From: an uncultured Acidimicrobiales bacterium
Lineage (GTDB): Bacteria; Actinomycetota; Acidimicrobiia; Acidimicrobiales; CATQHL01
Length of the DNA: 64,000 bases
NCBI GenBank assembly: GCA_958295925.1
Contig: CATQHL010000001.1
Location: 1,966,780 to 2,030,779 of the forward strand
Reading direction: 5' to 3'
A program made the translations under genes and the position numbers. How positions within the stretch are numbered: position 1 is the stretch's first letter; each line of letters begins with the position of its first letter. This document shows, one piece after another, positions 55,056 through 64,000 of the stretch. The notes under the pieces are model-generated. The model was not told the DNA's origin. It worked only from the letters and a program-made list of their open reading frames with translations, and searched no databases.

Positions 55056-55853
55056 TCACGGTGCTTGGTCCTGAACAGGCTCAATGCCCGATCCTTCCTC
55101 TCCGAGGGGTTCGAATTCAAGTGGGACGGGAATAGCCACGTCTCCATAAAGGCCTCTAAGCGTCTCTTCCTGTACGTTTGTTCCCAATTTCCAGATCTTG
55201 CGGGAGGCGGTGCTCGTGAAAGTGTCGGCAATTTCTTGAATATTCCTGGCCTCCTGTGGAGAGACATTATAGAAGACATTGTTGCCTTGCACTAAATCCA
55301 GCCTTAGCACTCCTATCAAACTCGTGGCGGTGAGGCCCAAATCGGTTTCCAACGATCCGAACAGGGCGATGGTATCTCCGGTGTTGATTGTTCCAAATGG
55401 TGCTTCGCTGGCAGGGATGGTGACCTGCAGCAATACTTTGTCCGCTTCTTCCTCACCCGACAGAGGGGGGGTTTCGAACATTCCGAAGGAGATGATCGAA
55501 CCGGCGGGAATGGTGCCCGAAGCCCATCTTCCGATCAGCACAGGGAGTTGGTTGACCGTCATGTACGAGGCGTCTCCAGGGCTGGCCTGCACGACGGTGA
55601 AGTCCGAAGCTGAAACGATGGTCCATCGCTCGATGTTTCGAGCGGTTACGAGCACCTGCTGGCGCTGATCGAGGGACTGAAGGATAAACCAGAAGGCGAA
55701 CACTGAGCCTGCGATGAGAAGGATGCCGATGAGCAGCAGCCCGACCCTTACGTTGCTTTTCTTCTGCCCTGTGGCGCCGGGAATGGTGATTTCCCGCTGC
55801 TGGGGCTTGGGGATTGTGGGAGCTCCCCGACCGGTGGTGGGAATATTGGACAT
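55056..55853 (-). CDS. cpaB: SAF-domain CpaB/RcpC-like pilus assembly protein
   Basis: N-terminal TM then VLVTARNIERWTIVSASDFTVVQASPGDASYMTVNQLPVLIGRWASGTIPAGSIIS. Confidence 0.75.
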   Translation of the reverse strand: MSNIPTTGRGAPTIPKPQQREITIPGATGQKKSNVRVGLLLIGILLIAGSVFAFWFILQSLDQRQQVLVTARNIERWTIVSASDFTVVQASPGDASYMTVNQLPVLIGRWASGTIPAGSIISFGMFETPPLSGEEEADKVLLQVTIPASEAPFGTINTGDTIALFGSLETDLGLTATSLIGVLRLDLVQGNNVFYNVSPQEARNIQEIADTFTSTASRKIWKLGTNVQEETLRGLYGDVAIPVPLEFEPLGEEGSGIEPVQDQAP

Positions 55854-55857
55854 CTTG

Positions 55858-55980
55858 CTATTCGGAAGGCTTTCTGCGGGTGGGCGCGTAGGGCGGCTCG
55901 ATGGGCCTGGTAATGGGCTGAACTTTCCCGGAAGGCGAGAACCTGGCTGCGAGAACCGGGTAAATCTCTGCGCGAAACAT
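55858..55980 (-). CDS. Small protein (~40 aa), unknown
   Basis: MFRAEIYPVLAARFSPSGKVQPITRPIEPPYAPTRRKPSE immediately upstream of cpaB-like gene; coding status uncertain. Confidence 0.35.
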   Translation of the reverse strand: MFRAEIYPVLAARFSPSGKVQPITRPIEPPYAPTRRKPSE

Positions 55981-56045
55981 GCTTACTGCAGCAAGTTTAG
56001 CGGAGACTCCAGACAACTCGCATCTTCCGCCGGGCGTCGGGATTC

Positions 56046-56606
56046 GTGCTTGCTGGGCACAGCGGCTGGCCCGGGTGTCGCGAGAGGCAAACTGGAAGCC
56101 CTGCGTGGAGCCTCGAAGTGACGTCCGCCGCACTTGTGTTTACCGCAGTGGGGGTCTGGGGCGGGGCGGCGGTGTGGCTTTCAATCATCGACTTTCGGAC
56201 TCGGACCCTCCCGCCAAAGATCATCTGGGTCGCCGCCTTGATTGTGTGGGCCCTTCTTTCCTCTGCGTCGCTAGTGGAATCCGACTCAACTGGTCTCGTA
56301 GGCATCGTGATGGGAGGACTCATCTGCGGCGCGCCCCTTGCGGCGCTGCACTTTGTGAAGTTTGAGTGGATGGGTTTTGGCGACGTCCGCCTCGCAGCGC
56401 TGAACGGCCTGGTCTGCGGCTGGTGGGGCTGGAGGGTGGCGCTCTTTGGGCTGGCCACCGGATTTGTGGCGGCTCTGCCGATAGCGGTCTGGACGATTAT
56501 CCGAGAGGGGACGCGTGTTAGCAAGCCGCTAGGCCCTTTCCTCGTTATAGGGGCGGGCGCAACAATTATCCGGGCGACCTTGGAGCATGGCCCGATTCCG
56601 TTTTAG
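56046..56606 (+). CDS. A24-family prepilin peptidase-like protein (TadV/CpaA)
   Basis: SIIDFRTRTLPPKIIWVAALIVWALL...FVKFEWMGFGDVRLAALNGLVCGWWGWRVALFGLATGFV (GxGD-type motif GFGD); true start may be downstream (~56120). Confidence 0.8.
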   Translation: MLAGHSGWPGCRERQTGSPAWSLEVTSAALVFTAVGVWGGAAVWLSIIDFRTRTLPPKIIWVAALIVWALLSSASLVESDSTGLVGIVMGGLICGAPLAALHFVKFEWMGFGDVRLAALNGLVCGWWGWRVALFGLATGFVAALPIAVWTIIREGTRVSKPLGPFLVIGAGATIIRATLEHGPIPF

Positions 56607-56672
56607 CAGCAGGATTACTGGAACCGAGGTGCGTGATGCGGGGATGTGCGTGATGCGAGGGCAGAGGCGGTG

Positions 56673-58100
56673 TTATGCGGCGGCCCGCGCCCGCGCAAGC
56701 CAGTCGTCGACAACGCTGCGGTTGTCGGCGATCCATTCTGCGGCGTGGTTGCGCACGTCCTCTTCGGTGTTCTCGCCTTCGTCGTAGCGAACGTTCTGCA
56801 ATGCGATGTCGATTACGTCGAAAGTGACGAGCTCGAAGAGCTTGGCCGCCGCCGGATTGGCCGCGAGGAAGTCGTTGTTGGCGACCACGACAATGTCTGC
56901 GGGTGAAAAGCCCATGTCGCACGGCTGCGTGGGACACTGCTCCCGGGGCAGGGCAGCAGATCCCTGCTGATTGAGTGGAGCGCGTGGGACGGTCAGCCAA
57001 TACGAATCCCGACCTGGGATGAGTTCGGTGATGTACCCGCTGGGCGTCCAGGTGAAGGCCAAAACCGGCTCGCCACGCTCAAGCCTGGCGATCTGCTCGT
57101 CCCACAACGCGTCGTAGTCGCTCGAGGCCTGAACCAGGACGTCGCGCCAGTTGTTAATGTCGAGAATCTCCTCTATAACGGTTCGACACCCCCAGCCGTC
57201 ATCGCAGCCCGCAATTTCAGCTATGCCGTCGCCATCGGAATCCCACGGAGCCGGGTTGGCGGCGATGTCGGCCATTGACCGGATTCCAAACTCGTCGGCG
57301 GTCTTGATGTCAACGAGGAAGCCCTGCAGCCCGCCTGACTTCATTTCCTGGCCCACGATGCTGACGAAGTCGCCCGGAACCCGCTCTCCGGGCATGTCGT
57401 CGAGCAGGAGTTCCGAGTACAGATACTGTTCGTGGGTGGGGAACCAGCCGTTTGCCCAGAAGTCGTACTCGCCCTGGGCGAGCAGGGGGTAGAATTCAGT
57501 TGGAGGCAGTGTTGTGCTCTCGTCCAACTCGTTGACGGTGTAGCCGAGCTCTTCGAGCAGGGAGCGGAATATGCCCGCCTGCATGTAACCGGTTGACCAG
57601 TTTGCGCGAGCCATTACCACGTTCACGCCCTCGCCTGGCCGCCCGGTCACGGCGGAGAGTGCGGCCTGGTCACCAGCGGACTGCTCGCCGGCGCCGGGAG
57701 ATTGATCGATCGTGGAGGCGACGCGGCCCATCGCCAGCGCCGAGGCTGCGATTCTTGTCGGATCGTTTTCGTAGAGCGCCTGGGCCAGATCACCCAGCGC
57801 CGAGGAGAGCGTCGCAAGCGACGACCGCATGTCCTGGATTTGCAGTTCCAGCGTCCGGTTCACATCCTGGGCGTTCTGTGCGGTAAGAAGCGCAACGGAA
57901 GCCCTGTCTGCGGCGACGTCGGCAGAGATGGCCCCGCCTGTTTCGGCGAAGCAGGCACCTGCCAAAAGGGCGGGCAGCAGGAGGATCGCCGCTCGACGCC
58001 TGAGGAAGCCCTTCCCTTGGCCGCAATGTCTGCTGAGAGCTTTGGACTTGTCGTTAGGACTTGCTGTCAAGGGATTCCTTTCGAGATTCGAATTGCGCAC
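56673..58100 (-). CDS. Glycine betaine/proline-type (OpuAC) ABC substrate-binding lipoprotein
   Basis: LLLPALLAGACFAETGG lipobox; VNVVMARANWSTGYMQAGIFRSLLEELGYTV, YDFWANGWFPTHEQYL, PVLAFTWTPSGYI. Confidence 0.85.
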   Translation of the reverse strand: MRNSNLERNPLTASPNDKSKALSRHCGQGKGFLRRRAAILLLPALLAGACFAETGGAISADVAADRASVALLTAQNAQDVNRTLELQIQDMRSSLATLSSALGDLAQALYENDPTRIAASALAMGRVASTIDQSPGAGEQSAGDQAALSAVTGRPGEGVNVVMARANWSTGYMQAGIFRSLLEELGYTVNELDESTTLPPTEFYPLLAQGEYDFWANGWFPTHEQYLYSELLLDDMPGERVPGDFVSIVGQEMKSGGLQGFLVDIKTADEFGIRSMADIAANPAPWDSDGDGIAEIAGCDDGWGCRTVIEEILDINNWRDVLVQASSDYDALWDEQIARLERGEPVLAFTWTPSGYITELIPGRDSYWLTVPRAPLNQQGSAALPREQCPTQPCDMGFSPADIVVVANNDFLAANPAAAKLFELVTFDVIDIALQNVRYDEGENTEEDVRNHAAEWIADNRSVVDDWLARARAAA

Positions 58101-58176
58101 GTTACCGCAATCGTCGTTATATGTAAGACGCCATTGTAGTTAGGTTCCGACTCCCGCAAGTTGGCGAACTCCCACG

Positions 58177-58280
58177 ATTTGGGTGTTCGCAGGCTGAGTT
58201 CGCTGGGATTCCCCGCCATCGGTTACACGCCCGGCACGACGGCCAGCAATTTGGGTGTTCGCAGGCTGAGTTCGCTGGGA
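58177..58280. repeat. 32-bp direct repeat (period 72)
   Basis: ATTTGGGTGTTCGCAGGCTGAGTTCGCTGGGA at 58177-58208 and 58249-58280. Confidence 0.95.
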
Positions 58281-58351
58281 AGGTGCTTTGTGAGGCATTT
58301 ATTTTAGCTTTGGAGAGGCGATGCGGCTTGGGGTGATGAGTCCTGAGGCTT

Positions 58352-60076
58352 TCAGGGGCTGGGTGTCAGCCGGGAATGTGCGTCTTGAATTGAGATGGCA
58401 ATGCTCTCTGCGGAGCCCTCTGCCGGCAGGCTGACGGTGGTTCCCGTAGCCCGTGATGTGAACTCGATCATCCCTGAGGCAAGGCTTCTGGGGCCAATGG
58501 TGGCCCGGAAGGGGATGCCCACAAGCTCGATGTCGCTGAACTTCACGCCAGCCCGCAGGTTCCGATCGTCCAGCAAAACGTCGACGCGGCCTCGGCGAAG
58601 CCTGCCGTAGAGATCCTCGGCAGTGGCGGACACCGAGTCTTCCGCCGTCAGGGAGACGACCGCTACTTCATACGGCGCCACGGAGACCGGCCAGGACAGG
58701 CCGCGCTCGTCGTGGTGAGTCTCTGCGACGGCTGCCATCGCGCGCCCGATGCCGATTCCGTAGCTGCCCATGGTGGGCGTAACGTGAACGCCGCTCTCGT
58801 CCATGACCGTTACGCCGAAAGCCTCGGCGTAACGCCTCCCCAGCTTGAAAATGTGCCCGGTCTCGATGCATCGGATCACTTCCAATGCCCCGTCGCACCG
58901 GGCGCAGGGCTCCCCGGGGCGCACTTGCCGGAAATCGCCCCAGTAATCCACCTTGATGTCTCTCTCCAGGTCGACCCCGCGCAGGTGCCAGTCGTCCTCG
59001 TTGGCGCCGGTCACGAGCCCTCGCCGCCCACGCAGGGCTGTATCGGCGAGTATGGGCAAGTCGTCCACCCCCACCGCCCCGAGGCTTCCAGGGGATGCCC
59101 CCAGGGCGTCTCGGCACTCTTCGGCGCTGGCCGGGCGGACGGCGCCTGCGCCCCGGTCGTCGAGCAGTTTCGAGAGGTTGAGTTCGTGATCCCCCCGTAC
59201 CAGCACGAGCGTGAGATCTTCGTTGATGAAGTGCAGGAGGGTCTTAATCTGGCGATTGGCGGGGGCGTCGGGGAACGCCTCTGCGAGAGCTGCGATGGTT
59301 CGGATTCCCGGGGTCTTGAAGCGTCGCAGGGGTTCCGAAAGGTCGTCTTGGGGCTGCTTGACGGCCGACACAGCACGCTCCACGTTGGCCGCGTAGCGGC
59401 ATTTGGCGCAGGTGGCGATGTCATCCTCCCCGGCGGGGGAGGGAACCATGAACTCCACGCTGTCACTGCCCCCCATGGCACCCGAGCTGGCTTCAACTGC
59501 TACAGCGGGCAACCCCAGGCGCTGAAAGATGCGCGTGTAGGCCAGGTGATGGAGGTCGAATGCCCGATCTAGGCCGACGTCGGTGAGGTCTATGGTGTAG
59601 GAGTCCTTCATGGCGAACTCCCGCACGCGCAGCAAGCCGCTTTTTGGTCTTGGCTCGTCGCGGAATTTGGTCTGAATCTGGTACCAGATCTGGGGAAGGT
59701 CGCGGTAGGAGCGGATCTCCCCCGCCAACAGGGCCACCACTTCCTCATGTGTCATCCCCAGGGCGTGGAGTGTGCCTCGCCGGTCTGAGAGCCTGAACAT
59801 CTCCTCGCCCATGGCCTGCCAGCGTCCGCTGCGCTCCCACACCCAGGCAGGGTGCAGAGCCGGCAGCAGCATCTCCTGGCCGCCGATGGCGTCCATCTCC
59901 TCCCTCACGACGTCGGCAACCTTCTCGTGCACCCGCCACCCCAGCGGCAGGAGTGAGTAGTGACCGGCGTGGAGCTGTCGGATGAATCCGCCGCGCAGCA
60001 AGAGCTGATGACTGATTACCGCGGCGTCGGCGGGCGCCTCGCGCAGCGTCGGTGCGAACAGATTGGACCAGCGCAT
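58352..60076 (-). CDS. proS: Proline--tRNA ligase
   Basis: MRWSNLFAPTLREAPADAAVISHQLLLRGGFIRQLHAGHYSLLPLGWRVHEKV, LPALHPAWVWERSGRW, QTKFRDEPRPKSGLLRVREFAMKDSYTID, GSYGIGIGRAMAAVAETHHDERGLSWP; RBS GGGAGGG before ATG. Confidence 0.96.
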   Translation of the reverse strand: MRWSNLFAPTLREAPADAAVISHQLLLRGGFIRQLHAGHYSLLPLGWRVHEKVADVVREEMDAIGGQEMLLPALHPAWVWERSGRWQAMGEEMFRLSDRRGTLHALGMTHEEVVALLAGEIRSYRDLPQIWYQIQTKFRDEPRPKSGLLRVREFAMKDSYTIDLTDVGLDRAFDLHHLAYTRIFQRLGLPAVAVEASSGAMGGSDSVEFMVPSPAGEDDIATCAKCRYAANVERAVSAVKQPQDDLSEPLRRFKTPGIRTIAALAEAFPDAPANRQIKTLLHFINEDLTLVLVRGDHELNLSKLLDDRGAGAVRPASAEECRDALGASPGSLGAVGVDDLPILADTALRGRRGLVTGANEDDWHLRGVDLERDIKVDYWGDFRQVRPGEPCARCDGALEVIRCIETGHIFKLGRRYAEAFGVTVMDESGVHVTPTMGSYGIGIGRAMAAVAETHHDERGLSWPVSVAPYEVAVVSLTAEDSVSATAEDLYGRLRRGRVDVLLDDRNLRAGVKFSDIELVGIPFRATIGPRSLASGMIEFTSRATGTTVSLPAEGSAESIAISIQDAHSRLTPSP

Positions 60077-60379
60077 TTCCCTCCCTCTTTCGGTGAGGGA
60101 GGATACTCCCAATGTCTTAATAAGGCTAGGAACGGGCGGAAGGGTGGATCGGTTGCCTGTGGCTCTCGTATTCGAGGAGGTTGCAGGGGCAGGCAACCTT
60201 CCTGCTGCAGATGGCGGTCCTTGGCAGACACAAGCATTTCCCCGGAAAGTGTCGTATTGTTCTGCAGGTGATGCCGGCACGAGACGGGATGGCTCCGAAA
60301 GGTTGCCGTTGTTTGAATCCGGTGCGGGCGTCTGATGTCGTCAGAGACAAGCAGAATGACAAGTGAAAGGAGCGCATCA

Positions 60380-61702
60380 ATGACGATTTACAGAGGAAAG
60401 CGGAAACTAGGACTCTTCGGGGCATTATTTCTTGTAGTTGCACTCCTAGCGGCGTCGTGTGGCAGCGATACCACTACCACTTCGGATTCCACTACCACCA
60501 CGAGAGCGCCCTCAACCACTCAAGCCGCTCCCGAGCCTGAGCCTGCAGAGGAGGTCACGCTGGAGTTCTGGTCCTGGAACAACGAAGGCGCTTATCCATT
60601 AGTGCACGAGATGGCGGAGGCGCGCTTCGAGGCCGACCACCCGACCGTGGACGTCGTCCGTAATTACACGCCGTTCGCGGACTACATGACCAACTTACGC
60701 TCGGTCCTGGCCGCCGGCGCCCCTCCCGACATCGCTCAGGTTCCCTGGACGGGCGAGTACACCGACCTGGTAGCCAATGGGCAACTGGCTTCGCTTGAAG
60801 GCGAATTCGACGTGGGTTTCCCGGACTTCTTTGAACCGATCGCTTCAATTGCCAGCGTTGACGGCATCCCGTATGCCATCCCGTTGGACGTCAACTCCTT
60901 GCAGATCGCCTACAACAAGGACATCTTTGAGGAATTGGGTGCGTCACAGCCAATGTCGTCCGCTGAATTGATAGGGATAGTCGAGGCTCTCGAAGAGGAG
61001 GGCTACTTCGGGATTGCCGTAGGCACGCAAGACCGCTGGGCAGGCGGAGACCTGTTCTTCAACCAACTGGCGTACACCGACCCGACGAACACCCTTATTG
61101 TCCGCGCCGATGCTGGCGAGGCGCCCTGGGATTCCCCAGAGTTCCGTGTCGCCGCCGACTACCTGAACATGCTGATCGAAGCTGGGGTATTCGCGCCAGG
61201 GGCCAACTCCATGGGGGCGTTCGTGGGTGCGCTCGAGCTATTTGTGTCGGGGCAGGCGGCAATGTTCTTCCCGGTCGGAAACTTCATCACCGGTGGCATC
61301 GCCGAACAGGTCGGCGACAGCTTCGAATGGAGCGTTTTCCCGTTCCCGTCTCCGATGGGATCAGACGATCCTCGCGCGGTTGGCGGCGTAGCCGAGATGT
61401 TCTCGGTGACTGCAGACGCTGCGAACCCCGATCTTGCCGTTGAGTTCCTCCGCTACCTCACCGACGCGGAAGGCGCCGTTTCGCTGGTTGAAAATGACTT
61501 CATCCCGTCGTGGGAAGTCGAGATGCCTTCCAGTGTGAGCGCCTTGTACATGGACTTGGTTGCGGCGCAGGCCACTGTGCGCAACCGCACCGTGTACACC
61601 ACGCCCGTATACGACGCCATCCTTAACGGGGTGCAAGGGCTGCTCGACGGATCAGTCACGCCGGAGGAGATGATTGCTGGGATGGTGGAGGCTGCCCCCT
61701 AG
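60380..61702 (+). CDS. Extracellular solute-binding lipoprotein, sugar ABC transporter
   Basis: LVVALLAASCGSD lipobox, Thr-rich linker, VTLEFWSWNNEGAYPLVHEMAEARFEADHPTVDVV, IPLDVNSLQIAYNKDIFEELG; AAAGGAG RBS. Confidence 0.92.
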   Translation: MTIYRGKRKLGLFGALFLVVALLAASCGSDTTTTSDSTTTTRAPSTTQAAPEPEPAEEVTLEFWSWNNEGAYPLVHEMAEARFEADHPTVDVVRNYTPFADYMTNLRSVLAAGAPPDIAQVPWTGEYTDLVANGQLASLEGEFDVGFPDFFEPIASIASVDGIPYAIPLDVNSLQIAYNKDIFEELGASQPMSSAELIGIVEALEEEGYFGIAVGTQDRWAGGDLFFNQLAYTDPTNTLIVRADAGEAPWDSPEFRVAADYLNMLIEAGVFAPGANSMGAFVGALELFVSGQAAMFFPVGNFITGGIAEQVGDSFEWSVFPFPSPMGSDDPRAVGGVAEMFSVTADAANPDLAVEFLRYLTDAEGAVSLVENDFIPSWEVEMPSSVSALYMDLVAAQATVRNRTVYTTPVYDAILNGVQGLLDGSVTPEEMIAGMVEAAP

Positions 61703-61757
61703 TTTGACCTGAGCCAGACCGGCCAACAGCTGCGCGGGGGCCTATGTAGGTGAGCGC

Positions 61758-62744
61758 TTGGCCAGGTCGGCGGATGGCGAAATGAGGGCGGACACGAGTC
61801 TCACAGCCGTTGCGCCCGCGGCATCCGATCGGAAACCCCGTCGCCGCGACCTTCTCCGCGCGGAGCGGCGGCGGGGTGGCAACTTCGCCTCGGGGCTGGG
61901 GGTGGCGATGGTGTTCCCCAGCCTCGCCGTGTTCCTGGGCCTCATCGCCGTGCCCGTGGTTGTGGTGGCGCTGGTCTCCCTCTCGGAGTGGGCTGGGTTC
62001 GAGTTGGGCGATCTTTCCTGGATCGGGCTGGAGAATTACCGCTCCCTCGTCGACGACGGGGTCTTTTGGGGGGCGTTGGTCAACACCCTCCTGTTCACCG
62101 GCCTCACCACGCTCTTTCTGAACATCCTGGGGTTCGGGTTTGCCCTGCTGATCTCAACGCGGGTGCGCGGCACCGGGCTTCTGCGAGCGGTGGTGTTCCT
62201 GCCGGCGCTGCTTCCGCCCGTGCTGGTGGGCCTGATGTGGCGGCGGGTGCTGGACGGCTTCGGCTTCGTGAACCAGATATTGCAGAACCTGGGCATCACC
62301 GACGAGCCGATTTTCTTCCTGGGGGAGCGGGGTTACGTGCTCTGGCTGATCATCGGGGTTACCATCTGGCAGTTCGCCGGCTTCGACATGATCCTGTACT
62401 ACGCCGGGCTGCAGAGCATCGACCGTTCCATGCTTGAAGCGGCGGCACTCGACGGGGCGCGCACGTTCAGGACGATTACACGTGTGGTGATTCCGTCGCT
62501 CTACCACATCGTGGGCGTCGTGGCGCTGCTTAACATCATCGGCGGGCTCAAGATTTTCGACGTGGTTTTCGTGATGACCCGGGGCGGCCCCAATCGCAGC
62601 TCTGAAGTGCTTGCCACGTACATGCTCGAAAAGGGCTTCCGTCACAGCATCATGGGCCAGGCTTCGGCCATCGCCGTCGTCATCGTCGTCCTCGCTGTGG
62701 TGTTCAGCCTGATCAGACTGAGGATCTCCAGGCGACTTGTTTGA
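61758..62744 (+). CDS. Sugar ABC transporter permease (MalF/UgpA-like)
   Basis: DMILYYAGLQSIDRSMLEAAALDGARTFRTITRVVIPSLYHIVGVVALLNIIGGLKIFDVVFVMTRGGPNRSSEVLATYML. Confidence 0.92.
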   Translation: MARSADGEMRADTSLTAVAPAASDRKPRRRDLLRAERRRGGNFASGLGVAMVFPSLAVFLGLIAVPVVVVALVSLSEWAGFELGDLSWIGLENYRSLVDDGVFWGALVNTLLFTGLTTLFLNILGFGFALLISTRVRGTGLLRAVVFLPALLPPVLVGLMWRRVLDGFGFVNQILQNLGITDEPIFFLGERGYVLWLIIGVTIWQFAGFDMILYYAGLQSIDRSMLEAAALDGARTFRTITRVVIPSLYHIVGVVALLNIIGGLKIFDVVFVMTRGGPNRSSEVLATYMLEKGFRHSIMGQASAIAVVIVVLAVVFSLIRLRISRRLV

Positions 62745-63567
62745 TATTCGCTCCCCGTGGGCCAAGTCGTCCCTGTCGCTTCTGGCGGTGGGGATTGCGG
62801 TGGTGGTTCTGCTGCCGATCGCCTGGATCGGGGCGCTTTCACTGAAGACGGGGCGAGAGGTATACAAGCAGTCGTTCCTGCCGGATCAATGGACACCCGG
62901 TAACTATGTGGAAGCGTGGCGGGAGTTTGGTTTGGGCGGGTACTTCGTAAACAGCGTCTTCGTGACCGCCCTCTCGGTGGCGCTTACGGTCTTGGTGGGG
63001 TTGCTGGCTGCGCACGCCTTCACCTGGCTTAAGTTCCCGGGCTCGGAGTGGGTGTTCACGGCGCTGCTGCTTGGGATCATGATCCCACCAGCCGCGCTGG
63101 TGCTGCCCCTTCTCATCGAAGCCCGCCAACTTGGCCTCTACGACGAGCTCTACGGCCTGAGCCTGGTGTACGTAGCGTTCGGGCTGCCCATCTCCATACT
63201 GGTGTTTCGAGGATTCTTTCAAGGGCTGCCGGGCGATCTCGTGGAATCAGCGCGCCTCGACGGGGCGCGGGAGTGGAAGATTCTCTGGAGAGTGGTCGTG
63301 CCGATGGCGCGCCCAGCCATCGTGACGGTGACCATTCTTCTGATGCTCGCCAACTGGAACGACTTCATACTGGCGTTGGTGCTGCTGCGCGACTCCGACA
63401 CATACACGCTGCCGGTGGGAATCAGCCAGTTCATCGGTCAGTACAGAACGCCGCACGAACTGATCGCAGCGGCCTCCCTCATCGGTTCGGTGCCCGTTTT
63501 TCTGCTCTACCTGATACTGGAACGGCGCTTTCAGCAGGGTGTTGCGCAGGGGGCGCTGAAGGGGTGA
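62737..63567 (+). CDS. Sugar ABC transporter permease (MalG/UgpE-like)
   Basis: FRGFFQGLPGDLVESARLDGAREWKILWRVVVPMARPAIVTVTILLMLANWNDFILALVLL; TTG start overlaps upstream gene. Confidence 0.92.
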   Translation: MFDIRSPWAKSSLSLLAVGIAVVVLLPIAWIGALSLKTGREVYKQSFLPDQWTPGNYVEAWREFGLGGYFVNSVFVTALSVALTVLVGLLAAHAFTWLKFPGSEWVFTALLLGIMIPPAALVLPLLIEARQLGLYDELYGLSLVYVAFGLPISILVFRGFFQGLPGDLVESARLDGAREWKILWRVVVPMARPAIVTVTILLMLANWNDFILALVLLRDSDTYTLPVGISQFIGQYRTPHELIAAASLIGSVPVFLLYLILERRFQQGVAQGALKG

Positions 63568-63645
63568 GGACACCTGTCAAGAACGCCAAGCCCGAACGTG
63601 AATGTACAGAGGCATAGTCCCAACACTGAAGCAAAGGAGTCAGAC

Positions 63646-64000
63646 ATGAGTAAGGAGTCACACATGAATACGAGTGCAGCATCTGACGCCGCTGACGCGG
63701 CGGCAAGACCGCTCGCCGGAAAAGTTGCGGTGGTCACAGGGGCAGGCAGCGGCATCGGGCGCGGCAGCGCCGTCGCCCTGGCCGGCGCCGGCGCCTCGGT
63801 GGTGGCGAACGACGTGAATGCCCCCTGGGCGCAGGAGACCGTTGACCTGATCGTCGCCTCGGGCGGGGCAGCCCTGGCCGACGGGGGCGACGTCTCCAAT
63901 TCTTCCGACGTGAAGGCGCTGGTTGGAAAGGCGGTGGACGCCTACGGCGGGCTCGACGTCATGCACGCCAATGCCGGGGTGGAGCGCTACGTCTCGCTCG
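63646..64000 (+). CDS. SDR-family oxidoreductase, partial (continues past right window edge)
   Basis: LAGKVAVVTGAGSGIGRGSAVALAGAGASVVANDVN...GGLDVMHANAGVERYVSL; no stop before window end, so absent from ORF track. Confidence 0.9.
   Translation, partial: MSKESHMNTSAASDAADAAARPLAGKVAVVTGAGSGIGRGSAVALAGAGASVVANDVNAPWAQETVDLIVASGGAALADGGDVSNSSDVKALVGKAVDAYGGLDVMHANAGVERYVSL

Overview
High-GC, densely coded bacterial chromosome segment, probably from an actinobacterial (Acidimicrobiia-like) lineage; this is judged from gene content and leaderless-promoter patterns, not from any database search. Most of it is core metabolism and information processing: YchF, ferrochelatase, NfuA-like protein, Dxs, TldD/TldE, UppP, MTAP, PlsY, MoeA/MoaA/MoaC, GlpX, MurA, rhomboid, cysteine desulfurase, MnmA, LigA, ProRS, tRNA-Ala(CGC) and tRNA-Leu(UAA). 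The accessory or notable parts are: (i) a solitary GHKL-ATPase with a C-terminal PD-(D/E)XK-like nuclease region (3711-5777) behind its own promoter with an overlapping dyad, a defence-like candidate; (ii) a Tad/Flp-type pilus locus (43.5-56.6 kb) with two atypical two-TM pilin-like paralogues carrying Cys/Trp C-terminal repeats, and very Pro-rich proteins; (iii) a translationally coupled lipoprotein plus Cys-rich, DxDxD-bearing secreted protein (34.8-38.05 kb); (iv) an ABC operon with two unrelated solute-binding proteins; (v) a LigA with an apparently duplicated HhH domain; (vi) a candidate GlpR/SepX-like divisome membrane protein beside moeA/moaA/moaC; (vii) repeated TANNNT-N6/7-(A/G)TG leaderless start signatures; and (viii) many short tandem duplications, several spanning stop codons. 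All calls come from reading the sequence and ORF track; no homology search was run.
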